Shown here: one piece after another, positions 52,367 through 59,765 of the stretch
How positions within the stretch are numbered: position 1 is the stretch's first letter
How the letters are laid out: every line of letters starts with the position of its first letter
Origin: Hydrotalea sp.
GTDB lineage: Bacteria > Bacteroidota > Bacteroidia > Chitinophagales > Chitinophagaceae
Direction of reading: 5' to 3'
Assembly: GCA_027364735.1 (NCBI GenBank)
Contig: DAHXOT010000017.1
Coordinates: 1 to 64,000, forward strand
DNA: 64,000 bases
Notes under the pieces: generated by a model
What the model was told of the DNA's origin: nothing
The model's database searches: none
Seen by the model: only the letters and a program-made list of their open reading frames with translations
Translations under genes and position numbers: made by a program

Positions 52367-54460
52367 TTATAAATTTATTTCAAAAGCTCCTTGTTCGGGA
52401 ACAGAATAATGTCGCAAATGTAGGCTGTCGCAATCTTTTTTCCATTTGTTGATTTTCCACAGCGGGTTGGTAGTATCAAAAATGTAGTAATCACAATCGA
52501 ATAATGAATGTACTTGAGCTATATATAGTGTAGGGTTTTTGCTGATAATAATAGCATCTACTTTAATTTTTTGAGGAAGTTGGGTTGCCGGTATATTCTG
52601 CTGTAACACAATAATATTTTTGTTGTAAGAGCTGATGATATTGTTTTGAAACGAAATACCATTGAGCCGATTGGTATAGTTTGTTCGGTGTAATATTCTG
52701 GATGGTTGCAAATGAAAGTTTCGTAAAAAACCATCTTGTTGTAAAATACTATCGCCTATAAATTGATACTTTGTTCCTTCAATAATATCTATTGCTTGGT
52801 GTTTGGGAATATTATATACAATTAATTTTTGTTGATTGGTTTTCTCAAATAAATCCCAACTTCTTATTGCATAAAAAATAGATAGTGTAACAAGCGAAAA
52901 AATAAATGCTCTATTGTTTTTATACATTAACCAATAAGCAATACCCGCAATGCAACCAAAAAGAATAAAGGTTTGCACCAAATTTATTTGAATACCAGTT
53001 ATTTGTGCTAACGTAATAGTATTTATTTTATCAATAAAATTATTTAGTAAGCTTATGCTGTTGCCGGTAACAATACCAATAAAAGTTGCAATGGTAGTAA
53101 ATGGAGAAAAAATAAGTAAAGCCAATTCGCAGTATAAAATAAATGCCGATAAAGGAACTGCTAATAAATTGCTGAATAAAAATAACGTAGGGAATTGATG
53201 AAAATGATATACAATAATAGGGAATGTAAGTATTTGTGCCGCAAGCGTAATGGAAGTTAACTCCCATATAAGTTGTAATAATTTATTTTGAAAGCGTATA
53301 GTGTACTGAATGGGTTTTGCAAAAATACTAATGCTTAATACGGCGGCATAACTTAATTGAAAGCCAACATCCCATAAGCTAAAAGGCTGAAAAAGTAATA
53401 TTACAAATGCCGAAGCAGCTAAGTTGTTGTAGGTACTAATTTTCTTGTTAAATAAGTCGCCTATAATTAGGCCGCTAAACATAATGGCACTGCGTAAAAT
53501 AGAGGGAGCATTACCTGCAATACAAGTAAATAGCCATAAAATAAATAAGGTACAAATGGCTTTAATTAAGCGAATGGTTTTTTTATTGCCCAATGGCCTA
53601 AATACTGCAATCAGTAATCCGTAAATCATTGCTATGTGTAACCCGCTAATTGCAATAATATGCACCACACCGGTATTGCTGTAGGCTTGTACCACATCTC
53701 TATCTAAATCATTTTTATAACCTATTAATAATGCTTCGGCAATACCTTGTTCTTTTTTTAGTGGAATATATTTTTTAATAATCTGTAAAATAGATAGTCT
53801 GCTGTCATTTATCCATTGAGCCAATGTGTTGCTATTGGTTTTGTAAAGTATTTCGTAGTCGGATGGATTTAAAAAAGCCTGTGCTCCTATATTTTGAAAT
53901 AAAGCATATTGCCGATAATTAAATGCCCCCGGATTTTTTGAATTGCTTATTGCTTGCAGAGGTTTATAAATAATAATTTGCGAGCCATAACTTACAAATG
54001 GTTTTGCCGAATCTTTGTTAAAATACAATAGTATATTACCTGCACTATTGCTCCACGTATTTTTTGTAAATGTATATTGTACTGTTGCAATGGCTTTGTA
54101 CGATCTTTCTTTTTCAATAAGTGGTTCTTTTATAATAACACTTACTGCTTTTAAATTACTAAGTTGATGTGCGATATATTTTTTGTTATTTTCTGCAGAA
54201 TGTATATAGCCAATTAAATTACCCAAAGCCAGTAACAGTAAGCCAATTGCCGTACCTGTTATCCACGAATATTTAAATTGTATGGGAATAGAAAATAGGC
54301 TGTATAATACTAAGGCAATTATTGCAATTGTAATAGCAATAAAACTATACCATACTGCAATAGCCGTATATTGTTGTACAATAATGCCTGCTACTACAAA
54401 TAATAACAGCCGTAGCATAGGTGTTTGTTTGTAAAAAGTAACTCCGGCAAATTTTTGCAT
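52367..54460 (-). CDS. comEC: ComEC/Rec2-type DNA-uptake channel protein
   Basis: A 697-aa membrane protein. An N-terminal DUF4131/OB-like region (about 1-220) precedes the Competence domain, whose H-I-I-A-I-S-G-L-H-I-A-M segment (about 267-278) is the family's signature, followed by many membrane helices (to about 545). The C-terminal 150 residues take the place of the beta-lactamase-like domain but lack an H-x-H-x-D-H motif, so that nuclease-like part seems degenerate. ComEC carries single-stranded DNA across the inner membrane (known). The gene is monocistronic with a large gene-free region upstream. Confidence 0.88.
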   Translation of the reverse strand: MQKFAGVTFYKQTPMLRLLLFVVAGIIVQQYTAIAVWYSFIAITIAIIALVLYSLFSIPIQFKYSWITGTAIGLLLLALGNLIGYIHSAENNKKYIAHQLSNLKAVSVIIKEPLIEKERSYKAIATVQYTFTKNTWSNSAGNILLYFNKDSAKPFVSYGSQIIIYKPLQAISNSKNPGAFNYRQYALFQNIGAQAFLNPSDYEILYKTNSNTLAQWINDSRLSILQIIKKYIPLKKEQGIAEALLIGYKNDLDRDVVQAYSNTGVVHIIAISGLHIAMIYGLLIAVFRPLGNKKTIRLIKAICTLFILWLFTCIAGNAPSILRSAIMFSGLIIGDLFNKKISTYNNLAASAFVILLFQPFSLWDVGFQLSYAAVLSISIFAKPIQYTIRFQNKLLQLIWELTSITLAAQILTFPIIVYHFHQFPTLFLFSNLLAVPLSAFILYCELALLIFSPFTTIATFIGIVTGNSISLLNNFIDKINTITLAQITGIQINLVQTFILFGCIAGIAYWLMYKNNRAFIFSLVTLSIFYAIRSWDLFEKTNQQKLIVYNIPKHQAIDIIEGTKYQFIGDSILQQDGFLRNFHLQPSRILHRTNYTNRLNGISFQNNIISSYNKNIIVLQQNIPATQLPQKIKVDAIIISKNPTLYIAQVHSLFDCDYYIFDTTNPLWKINKWKKDCDSLHLRHYSVPEQGAFEINL

Positions 54461-55011
54461 ACTATTTATACTAAAGTAATTGCAATGGGGGAGGAGGCTA
54501 CCTGTGTAAGTAAAATAAGTGTAGTAAGTTACCGTTTTATTTAATATAATTTTGTTGTATCAAAATAATTTCCTCAGTAAGTTTAGTGAAAAAACTTATG
54601 AGGAAATTGGATGGAGTTTTTAATAGATAACGGATTTTAAACTAAATAGGAATAAAGGAAAATAAATAAAGAATACAGGATGTTTTTTTATTGTTATTCA
54701 ATATCGAAAAGAAAATGAAATAACACAAAAATTTGGGCAAAATGTTTTCACGGTATTTTTATACCGTGTTTTAACGGTAAAAACTACCCGTTTTTTCACG
54801 GTGTTTTTTTGTAACTTTTCACGGTATTTTTTGTAACTTTTCACGGTTTTTTTTACCGTGTTTTCAACGTAAATAATCAATTTTTAACTTTTTATAAATT
54901 CTGTTAATTTATAATTAATTGATTATCACTATTTTTTGAAAAAAAATACTCGTTTTTCGTTTTTAGTTTTAGGGTGTAATTAAAATCATTCATCCCAAAA
55001 AACTAAACATC
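54461..55011. other. 551-bp gene-free region between comEC and an unknown gene
   Basis: No convincing ORF. It is very AT-rich apart from a 112-bp array of CACGGT/ACCGTG repeats at 54749-54860. The only long frame, on the minus strand at 54698-54880, encodes a repetitive Val-Lys-Lys-rich string produced by the repeats and is not called. Both flanking genes point away, so both promoters should lie here. Confidence 0.6.
54749..54860. repeat. CACGGT direct/inverted repeat array
   Basis: Copies of CACGGT at 54749, 54797, 54820 and 54842, and reverse copies ACCGTG at 54763 and 54855. The first and last pairs form hairpins (8-bp CACGGTAT / ATACCGTG with a TTTT loop; CACGGT / ACCGTG with a T8 loop). 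Three middle copies lie in 22-23-nt direct repeats that start TTTTCACGGT, the first two ending TTTGTAAC. Confidence 0.85.
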
Positions 55012-55497
55012 ATGCAAACAATTCAAAAAAAATCATTAAAGGTTGGAAAGTATGTAAATAACAATCATGTAGATGCTGTAATTAGAAATTATAAAACTGA
55101 AAGATGGGTTTATAATAGCGAAAGAATTGGTAAAGAAGACTCTTTAAGTGCATGGTGGAGTGTTGAAGAAGTTGAAGAATTTTTAGAAAAAGCAAAAATG
55201 TATGGAGCCGATGGCGTTAAATTTTATTTTGCTGCTTACGACGAAAAAACAGCACACGACCCCAATTATATTGGCCGCCAAACTTTGGTAATGGTAGGTA
55301 CCAAACAAAAAGAAAATGCCGATGGCACTACTAAAAATAAAGACATTTATATTAATACCGAAAATGGTAACCAAATATTAGCATATAATCTAGGTGCATT
55401 ATGTCCGCCTTATTGCGGTACCAGCCAAGATTTAGATGATGCCGAGCCGGGCGTTACTATTATTGAAAAGAAAGACAATAGCTTTGTAATTGTATAG
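55012..55497 (+). CDS. Uncharacterised 161-aa protein
   Basis: I do not recognise a named family. The protein has no signal peptide or membrane segment. It has a central A-W-W-S-V-E-E-V-E-E-F-L (about 46-57) followed by A-D-G-V-K-F-Y-F-A-A-Y (about 65-75), then G-R-Q-T-L-V-M-V-G-T-K and K-D-I-Y-I-N-T-E-N-G. The late L-C-P-P-Y-C-G contains its only two Cys. The whole reads as a compact alpha/beta domain. It stands alone: a 551-bp repeat-bearing region precedes it and a terminator follows. Codon use matches its neighbours. Confidence 0.7.
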   Translation: MQTIQKKSLKVGKYVNNNHVDAVIRNYKTERWVYNSERIGKEDSLSAWWSVEEVEEFLEKAKMYGADGVKFYFAAYDEKTAHDPNYIGRQTLVMVGTKQKENADGTTKNKDIYINTENGNQILAYNLGALCPPYCGTSQDLDDAEPGVTIIEKKDNSFVIV

Positions 55498-55523
55498 ATG
55501 TATAGTTGTTAATACAAAAAATT

Positions 55524-55545
55524 AAACCTCCTAAACCGGAGGTTT
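55524..55545 (+). terminator. Terminator after the 161-aa gene
   Basis: An 8-bp perfect stem (AAACCTCC / GGAGGTTT) with a 6-nt loop and a T7 run. It lies before the plausible start of the next gene, which argues against the far-upstream TTG start. Confidence 0.85.
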
Positions 55546-55583
55546 TTTTATATAATTACCAATTGTTGATTATTTTTGAAATA

Positions 55584-56231
55584 GTGAACTTGTACATATA
55601 TATATTTATTATTTTAGCTGATGTTTTTATCGGTTTTTATGGTCTTTTTAAAAAAAGATTCTCTTTTTTATATTTAAAGCTATTTCCTTTTTTTTTATTA
55701 ATTTCCTTAACTGCTGAATTAATCGGTATATATTTTATTTATGTATTAAAACGGCATAGCAATCTTTTTATTTATAACCCGTTTTCGGCATTCGAGTTTG
55801 TATTTTATATATGGTTGCTTAGGGCAATTATTCGCAATAAGTTGGTAAAAAAAATATTAATAGTATTATTAGTGCTGTATCCTATTGGTGCCGGTATTAA
55901 TATTTATTTTTTTCAGGGCATAAATGGGTTTCATTCCATTACCTATGCAGTGGGTTGCTTACTAATTATTACTTTTAGTACGTATTATTTTTACGAGTTA
56001 TTTTTAATTCCCGAGCCGGTAAACTTACTATTCGAGCCCGCATTTTGGATATGTACAGGGTTATTATTTTTTTATAGTTGTACTTTTCCGCTTTTTGGAT
56101 TAAGCAATATTGTAACAAGTTTGCCCAGAATAATTATAAATAATATAGAAATAATCATCAACATGCTTAATTCGTTATTATATTTAATGTTCAGTATTGC
56201 CTTTTTATGCACAATCAGGAAAACGAAATAA
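55584..56231 (+). CDS. Uncharacterised seven-helix membrane protein beside a histidine kinase
   Basis: A protein of about 215 aa from a likely GTG at 55584 (a TTG at 55590 is close). It has about seven hydrophobic segments, very rich in Ile, Leu, Phe and Tyr, and short loops such as F-K-K-R and P-F-S-A-F-E-F. No catalytic motif or known domain is visible. Its end overlaps the start of the following kinase gene by 25 nt, so the two are surely co-expressed. It may be the membrane sensor of the kinase, whose own sensor part is minimal (inference). Confidence 0.7.
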   Translation: MNLYIYIFIILADVFIGFYGLFKKRFSFLYLKLFPFFLLISLTAELIGIYFIYVLKRHSNLFIYNPFSAFEFVFYIWLLRAIIRNKLVKKILIVLLVLYPIGAGINIYFFQGINGFHSITYAVGCLLIITFSTYYFYELFLIPEPVNLLFEPAFWICTGLLFFYSCTFPLFGLSNIVTSLPRIIINNIEIIINMLNSLLYLMFSIAFLCTIRKTK

Positions 56232-57052
56232 TTACTATTTTAGCTATTGGCAGTACTATTGCATGGGTATTGGTAGTATTTATAGTAACAATGATATATT
56301 TATATCAGAAAAGGCAAAAAAAATTTAAAAAAGAAGTAGAACGAATAATAGAAGAATACAATAAAGAACTATTGAAAAGCCAGTTAGAAATACAAGAAAA
56401 AACAGTAAAAAAAATTAGTCAGGATTTACACGATAATGTAGGTCAGTTATTATCGGTTATTAAATTAACAGTGGGTGGAGCAGCCAATTTAGTCAATAAA
56501 TCTTCAACCGAGTACGACATGTTATCTTCAACTATTCCAATATTAACCAGAGCAATTGATGAAGTATCGCACTTAACCAAAAGTTTACATACCGATAGAA
56601 TTGTAGAAGTTGGGTTAGAAGATGCCATAAAATACGAAATTGAAACCGTAAATAAAGCCAAATTGTTGCATGTAGATTTTAGTTCGGAGGATGCTTTTAC
56701 ACAAAAATCATTAAGTAAAGAAAATACCGTTTTTTTATTTAGAATATTTCAGGAATTACTCAATAACATTTTAAAACATGCTAATGCCACTTATATAAAC
56801 GTTACAATAAAATACAAAGAAAAAAAGAACTTTATATTAATAGTAAAAGATAATGGAATTGGGTTTGATGTAGAAGCAATGAAAAAAAATACCAATTCGG
56901 CGGCGGGTGTAGGTTTAAGAAGTATGACAAACAGAGCAAAATTAATAGGCGCTAAATTGGTAATTAACAGTGCCATTAACGATGGTACAGAGGTTAAAAT
57001 AACCTTACCTTTAGACGAAGACAGAAAATTATTTGAAGAACAAAGTAAATAG
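56207..57052 (+). CDS. NarX/LiaS-type sensor histidine kinase (HisKA_3)
   Basis: A 281-aa kinase. A single N-terminal membrane segment (about 8-30) is followed by a coiled coil and the HisKA_3 dimerisation helix with D-L-H-D-N-V-G-Q-L-L (phospho-acceptor His near residue 75). The HATPase part has F-Q-E-L-L-N-N-I-L-K-H-A, D-N-G-I-G-F and G-V-G-L-R-S-M. No extracytoplasmic sensor domain is seen, so it may receive its signal from the upstream membrane protein. It overlaps that gene by 25 nt and is 2 bp ahead of its regulator. Confidence 0.92.
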   Translation: MHNQENEIITILAIGSTIAWVLVVFIVTMIYLYQKRQKKFKKEVERIIEEYNKELLKSQLEIQEKTVKKISQDLHDNVGQLLSVIKLTVGGAANLVNKSSTEYDMLSSTIPILTRAIDEVSHLTKSLHTDRIVEVGLEDAIKYEIETVNKAKLLHVDFSSEDAFTQKSLSKENTVFLFRIFQELLNNILKHANATYINVTIKYKEKKNFILIVKDNGIGFDVEAMKKNTNSAAGVGLRSMTNRAKLIGAKLVINSAINDGTEVKITLPLDEDRKLFEEQSK

Positions 57053-57054
57053 TT

Positions 57055-57720
57055 ATGGGAATAGCACTTAAGAAAATGTATTCTGTGGCAATTGCGGATG
57101 ATCATACATTAATGCGCAATGCTTTGGCCAGATTAATTGGTGGGTTTAATCACTTTTCTGTAGTGTATGAAGCAGGAAACGGGAAAGAATTATTAGAAAA
57201 AATACAAACAATTCAAATTCCCGATATTGTTCTTTTAGATATTAATATGCCCGAAATGAATGGTTTTGAAACAGCAAGCATATTAACCAGATACTATCCT
57301 CAAATAAAAATACTATCACTATCCATGAATACCGATGAAGCAAGTGTTATAAAAATGCTTCGTTTAGGTGCTAAAGGATATTTAATGAAAAATGTAGAAC
57401 CCGATGAACTTCATTTGGCATTAGATTCTATAGTTAAAAAAGATTTTTATTTATCGGAAAGTATATCGGGTAAAATAATTAGTGGCTTACACAAAGCAGT
57501 AGATGTTAATCCCGATGAAATAAAAATTTCGGATAAAGAGAAAGAATTTTTAAGGCTCACTTGTACCGAAATGAGTTATAAAGAAATTGCAGATAGAATG
57601 TTTGTTAGTCCGCGAACAATAGATGATTACCGAAATGCCCTTTTTGAAAAATTAAACGTTAAAACCAGAATGGGTTTAGCCATGTATGCTATTAAAAATA
57701 AAATGATAGATGGGTTATAA
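57055..57720 (+). CDS. NarL/FixJ-family response regulator
   Basis: A 221-aa regulator. Receiver acidic pair A-D-D-H (14-17), phospho-acceptor Asp in L-L-D-I-N-M-P (near 62) and conserved Lys in G-Y-L-M-K-N. The LuxR-type helix-turn-helix is at about 155-212, with S-D-K-E-K-E-F-L, M-S-Y-K-E-I-A-D and S-P-R-T-I-D-D-Y. It is the partner of the preceding kinase and ends the operon, whose target genes are unknown. Confidence 0.92.
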   Translation: MGIALKKMYSVAIADDHTLMRNALARLIGGFNHFSVVYEAGNGKELLEKIQTIQIPDIVLLDINMPEMNGFETASILTRYYPQIKILSLSMNTDEASVIKMLRLGAKGYLMKNVEPDELHLALDSIVKKDFYLSESISGKIISGLHKAVDVNPDEIKISDKEKEFLRLTCTEMSYKEIADRMFVSPRTIDDYRNALFEKLNVKTRMGLAMYAIKNKMIDGL

Positions 57721-57733
57721 TTACCTGCCAAAG

Positions 57734-57774
57734 TTGATTATCTGCCACACTTTTAAAGCGTGGCAGATAATCAA
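57734..57774. repeat. REP-like palindrome, downstream side of the RAYT gene
   Basis: Two perfect 15-nt arms (TTGATTATCTGCCAC / GTGGCAGATAATCAA) flank an 11-nt centre that pairs further (CTTT/AAAG). It shares the core TGCCACACTT...GTGGCA with the palindrome at 58431-58459. It may also end the response-regulator and transposase transcripts. Confidence 0.8.
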
Positions 57775-57777
57775 TAG

Positions 57778-58377
57778 CTAAACAAATATTTCTCGTAATT
57801 TATCTTCATCAATTGCGGCATAACTTTCTTTATAAAAAGAACTTTTATCAATATTAAAAAGTTGAAAAGCTCTCTCTTTGTTAATAATGTTTTTGTCTTT
57901 TCTATCTACTAAAAAATCTATAAAAGAAGAAAACTTCCAATCTTCCATTCTTTCAACTAATCTTGCCTTCCATGGGTTTTGATGAATATAATTGATACAA
58001 GTAAATCTATAATATTCGGTTTGTTCATTTTCGGAAATATTTTTGCATTTTGTATTTTGAGTAAATAAAGAGCCTGTTCTATTTTGTTGTTTATTAAATG
58101 CTTTTGTATAGCTACTTAATAAATGTTGTATTGCATAAGAAGTTTGTTGCATGATAGCAAAACCTGCTTTTTTTTCAATAACACTTTCTGAAGTGGCTTC
58201 TATTATTATATGAAAGTGATTGGGCATTAAACAATAAGAAAGTATATTACAAACCGGAGAAAGATAATATTTTATTTTTTTGATAAAGAAGTGGTAATGC
58301 GCTTCATATAAAAAGATAGGTTGTTTATTTAAGCCTCTATTGTAAATATGATAAATATTATTTTTAACTAATTGCAT
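57778..58377 (-). CDS. REP-associated (RAYT-like) Y1/HUH transposase
   Basis: A 199-aa single-domain HUH nuclease of the Y1 transposase family (Y1_Tnp). It has an N-terminal Y-H-I-Y-N-R-G (9-15), the metal-binding P-N-H-F-H-I-I (52-58, His54 and His56), a catalytic-tyrosine candidate Tyr90 in S-S-Y-T-K-A-F-N, and the RAYT-typical stretch N-R-T-G-S-L-F (99-105) plus Y-I-H-Q-N-P-W-K-A-R-L-V (130-141). Such enzymes are thought to mobilise REP palindromes (known for E. coli TnpA-REP). The related palindromes on both sides support that role. The domain looks complete. Confidence 0.85.
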   Translation of the reverse strand: MQLVKNNIYHIYNRGLNKQPIFLYEAHYHFFIKKIKYYLSPVCNILSYCLMPNHFHIIIEATSESVIEKKAGFAIMQQTSYAIQHLLSSYTKAFNKQQNRTGSLFTQNTKCKNISENEQTEYYRFTCINYIHQNPWKARLVERMEDWKFSSFIDFLVDRKDKNIINKERAFQLFNIDKSSFYKESYAAIDEDKLREIFV

Positions 58378-58409
58378 TACACAAATTAATATTTTTTTAT
58401 CATTTTAAT

Positions 58410-58461
58410 GCAGATGCCCACTTTAGATAAAGATGCCACACTTCAAAAGTGTGGCATCTGC
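58410..58461. repeat. REP-like palindromes, upstream side of the RAYT gene
   Basis: A 13-bp perfect stem (AGATGCCACACTT at 58431-58443, AAGTGTGGCATCT at 58447-58459) with a 3-nt loop. A further GCAGATGCC at 58410 can pair with GGCATCTGC at 58453-58461, giving a nested alternative structure. The core matches that of the palindrome at 57734. Confidence 0.8.
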
Positions 58462-58482
58462 ATAAGTATATAGAAATAAAAT

Positions 58483-59676
58483 TTATTTACTTAGGTTCAT
58501 ACTTCTTTCTTTATACAATCTTCTAAAATAGGGGTCGCGTAAATCTTTAATAAAGCGAATTGCTTCTCCGGTACTTTTCATTTCAGGTCCTAATTCTTTA
58601 TTTACTCCCGGAAATTTATCGAAGCTAAATACAGGTTCTTTAATGGCATAACCATCTAACTTCTTTTCTAAATTAAAATCGGTTAGTTTGGCAACGCCTA
58701 ACATTATTTTGGTAGCAATATTTAAATAAGGAATTCCATAAGCTTTTGCAATAAAGGGAGTGGTTCTTGAAGCACGAGGGTTGGCTTCAATTACAAATAC
58801 TTTTCCATCTTTAATAGCAAATTGAATATTAATTAATCCGCGAATACACAAAGCTCTTGCAATTTTTTCGCTATAATATTCCATGGTTTCAACAATTAAT
58901 GGCGTTAAGTTAAAAGCGGGTAAAACTGCATTACTATCACCACTATGAATACCGGCCGGTTCAATATGCTCCATAACGCCCATTACATGAAAATTTTCGC
59001 CATCAAAAATGGCATCTACTTCTGCTTCTTGGCATCTATCTAAAAAATGGTCAATTAAAATTTTGTTTTCAGGAATATGTTTTAATAAGCTAATAACTGC
59101 TTTTTCAACTTCATCATCGTTAATAACAATACGCATTCTTTGTCCGCCTAAAACATAGCTGGGCCTTACTAAAACGGGATATCCAACTTTATTGGCTACT
59201 TCAATAGCTTCATCGGCGGTAAAGGCGGTTCCGTATTCGGGATAAGGTATTTCTAATTCTTTCAATAAATCAGAAAATCTTCCCCTGTCTTCTGCAATAT
59301 CCATATCATCGAATGAAGTACCTATAATTTTAATTCCTTTTTTTGTTAAGCGTTTCGATAATTTTAAAGCAGTTTGGCCTCCTAATTGAACAATTACACC
59401 TTCGGGTTTTTCTAATTCAATAATTTCCCATAAATGTTCCCAATATACCGGTTCGAAATAAAGTTTATCGGCAATATCAAAATCGGTAGAAACTGTTTCG
59501 GGATTGCAATTAACCATAATAGCTTCGTATCCGCATTCTTTAATAGCCATTAAGCCATGAACGCAGCAATAATCAAATTCAATACCTTGTCCAATTCTAT
59601 TGGGGCCACTGCCTAATACTACTATTTTTTTCTTAGAGGAAGGGATAGATTCGTTGAAAGAAATTGTATTGCTCAT
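58483..59676 (-). CDS. carB: Carbamoyl-phosphate synthase large chain, C-terminal half only
   Basis: A 397-aa protein counted from the ATG at 59676; a TTG at 59694 adds six residues. It begins with the second ATP-grasp synthetase unit of CarB: V-V-L-G-S-G-P-N-R-I-G-Q-G-I-E-F-D-Y-C, then P-E-T-V-S-T-D-F-D, G-G-Q-T, Y-P-V-L-V-R-P-S-Y-V-L-G-G and E-A-N-P-R-A-S-R. It stops near T-G-E-A-I-R-F and lacks the C-terminal MGS allosteric domain. The N-terminal half (ATP-grasp 1) is absent here, so the gene is a split or partial carB. This half normally makes carbamoyl phosphate from carbamate. Upstream is a 3'-end of the porZ locus. Confidence 0.88.
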   Translation of the reverse strand: MSNTISFNESIPSSKKKIVVLGSGPNRIGQGIEFDYCCVHGLMAIKECGYEAIMVNCNPETVSTDFDIADKLYFEPVYWEHLWEIIELEKPEGVIVQLGGQTALKLSKRLTKKGIKIIGTSFDDMDIAEDRGRFSDLLKELEIPYPEYGTAFTADEAIEVANKVGYPVLVRPSYVLGGQRMRIVINDDEVEKAVISLLKHIPENKILIDHFLDRCQEAEVDAIFDGENFHVMGVMEHIEPAGIHSGDSNAVLPAFNLTPLIVETMEYYSEKIARALCIRGLINIQFAIKDGKVFVIEANPRASRTTPFIAKAYGIPYLNIATKIMLGVAKLTDFNLEKKLDGYAIKEPVFSFDKFPGVNKELGPEMKSTGEAIRFIKDLRDPYFRRLYKERSMNLSK

Positions 59677-59765
59677 TTTTAACAAATTGTGCAAATGTAA
59701 GAATGTATGAGTTTTTGAAGAGATTATTTTTTGAATTACTTAAAATAGCTTCAATAGCCAATTAA

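Noticed and set aside
54749-54860. The repeat array as a CRISPR
   Set aside because: Repeats are under 25 nt with no constant-length spacers and no cas genes nearby.
54698-54880. Minus-strand 60-aa frame over the CACGGT array
   Set aside because: Its Val-Lys-Lys-rich repeats are the translation of the DNA repeats, and no start context or homologue-like motif supports a gene.
55506-55583. Upstream TTG start for the seven-helix membrane protein
   Set aside because: It would put the start before a strong terminator; a GTG at 55584 gives a sensible membrane N-terminus.
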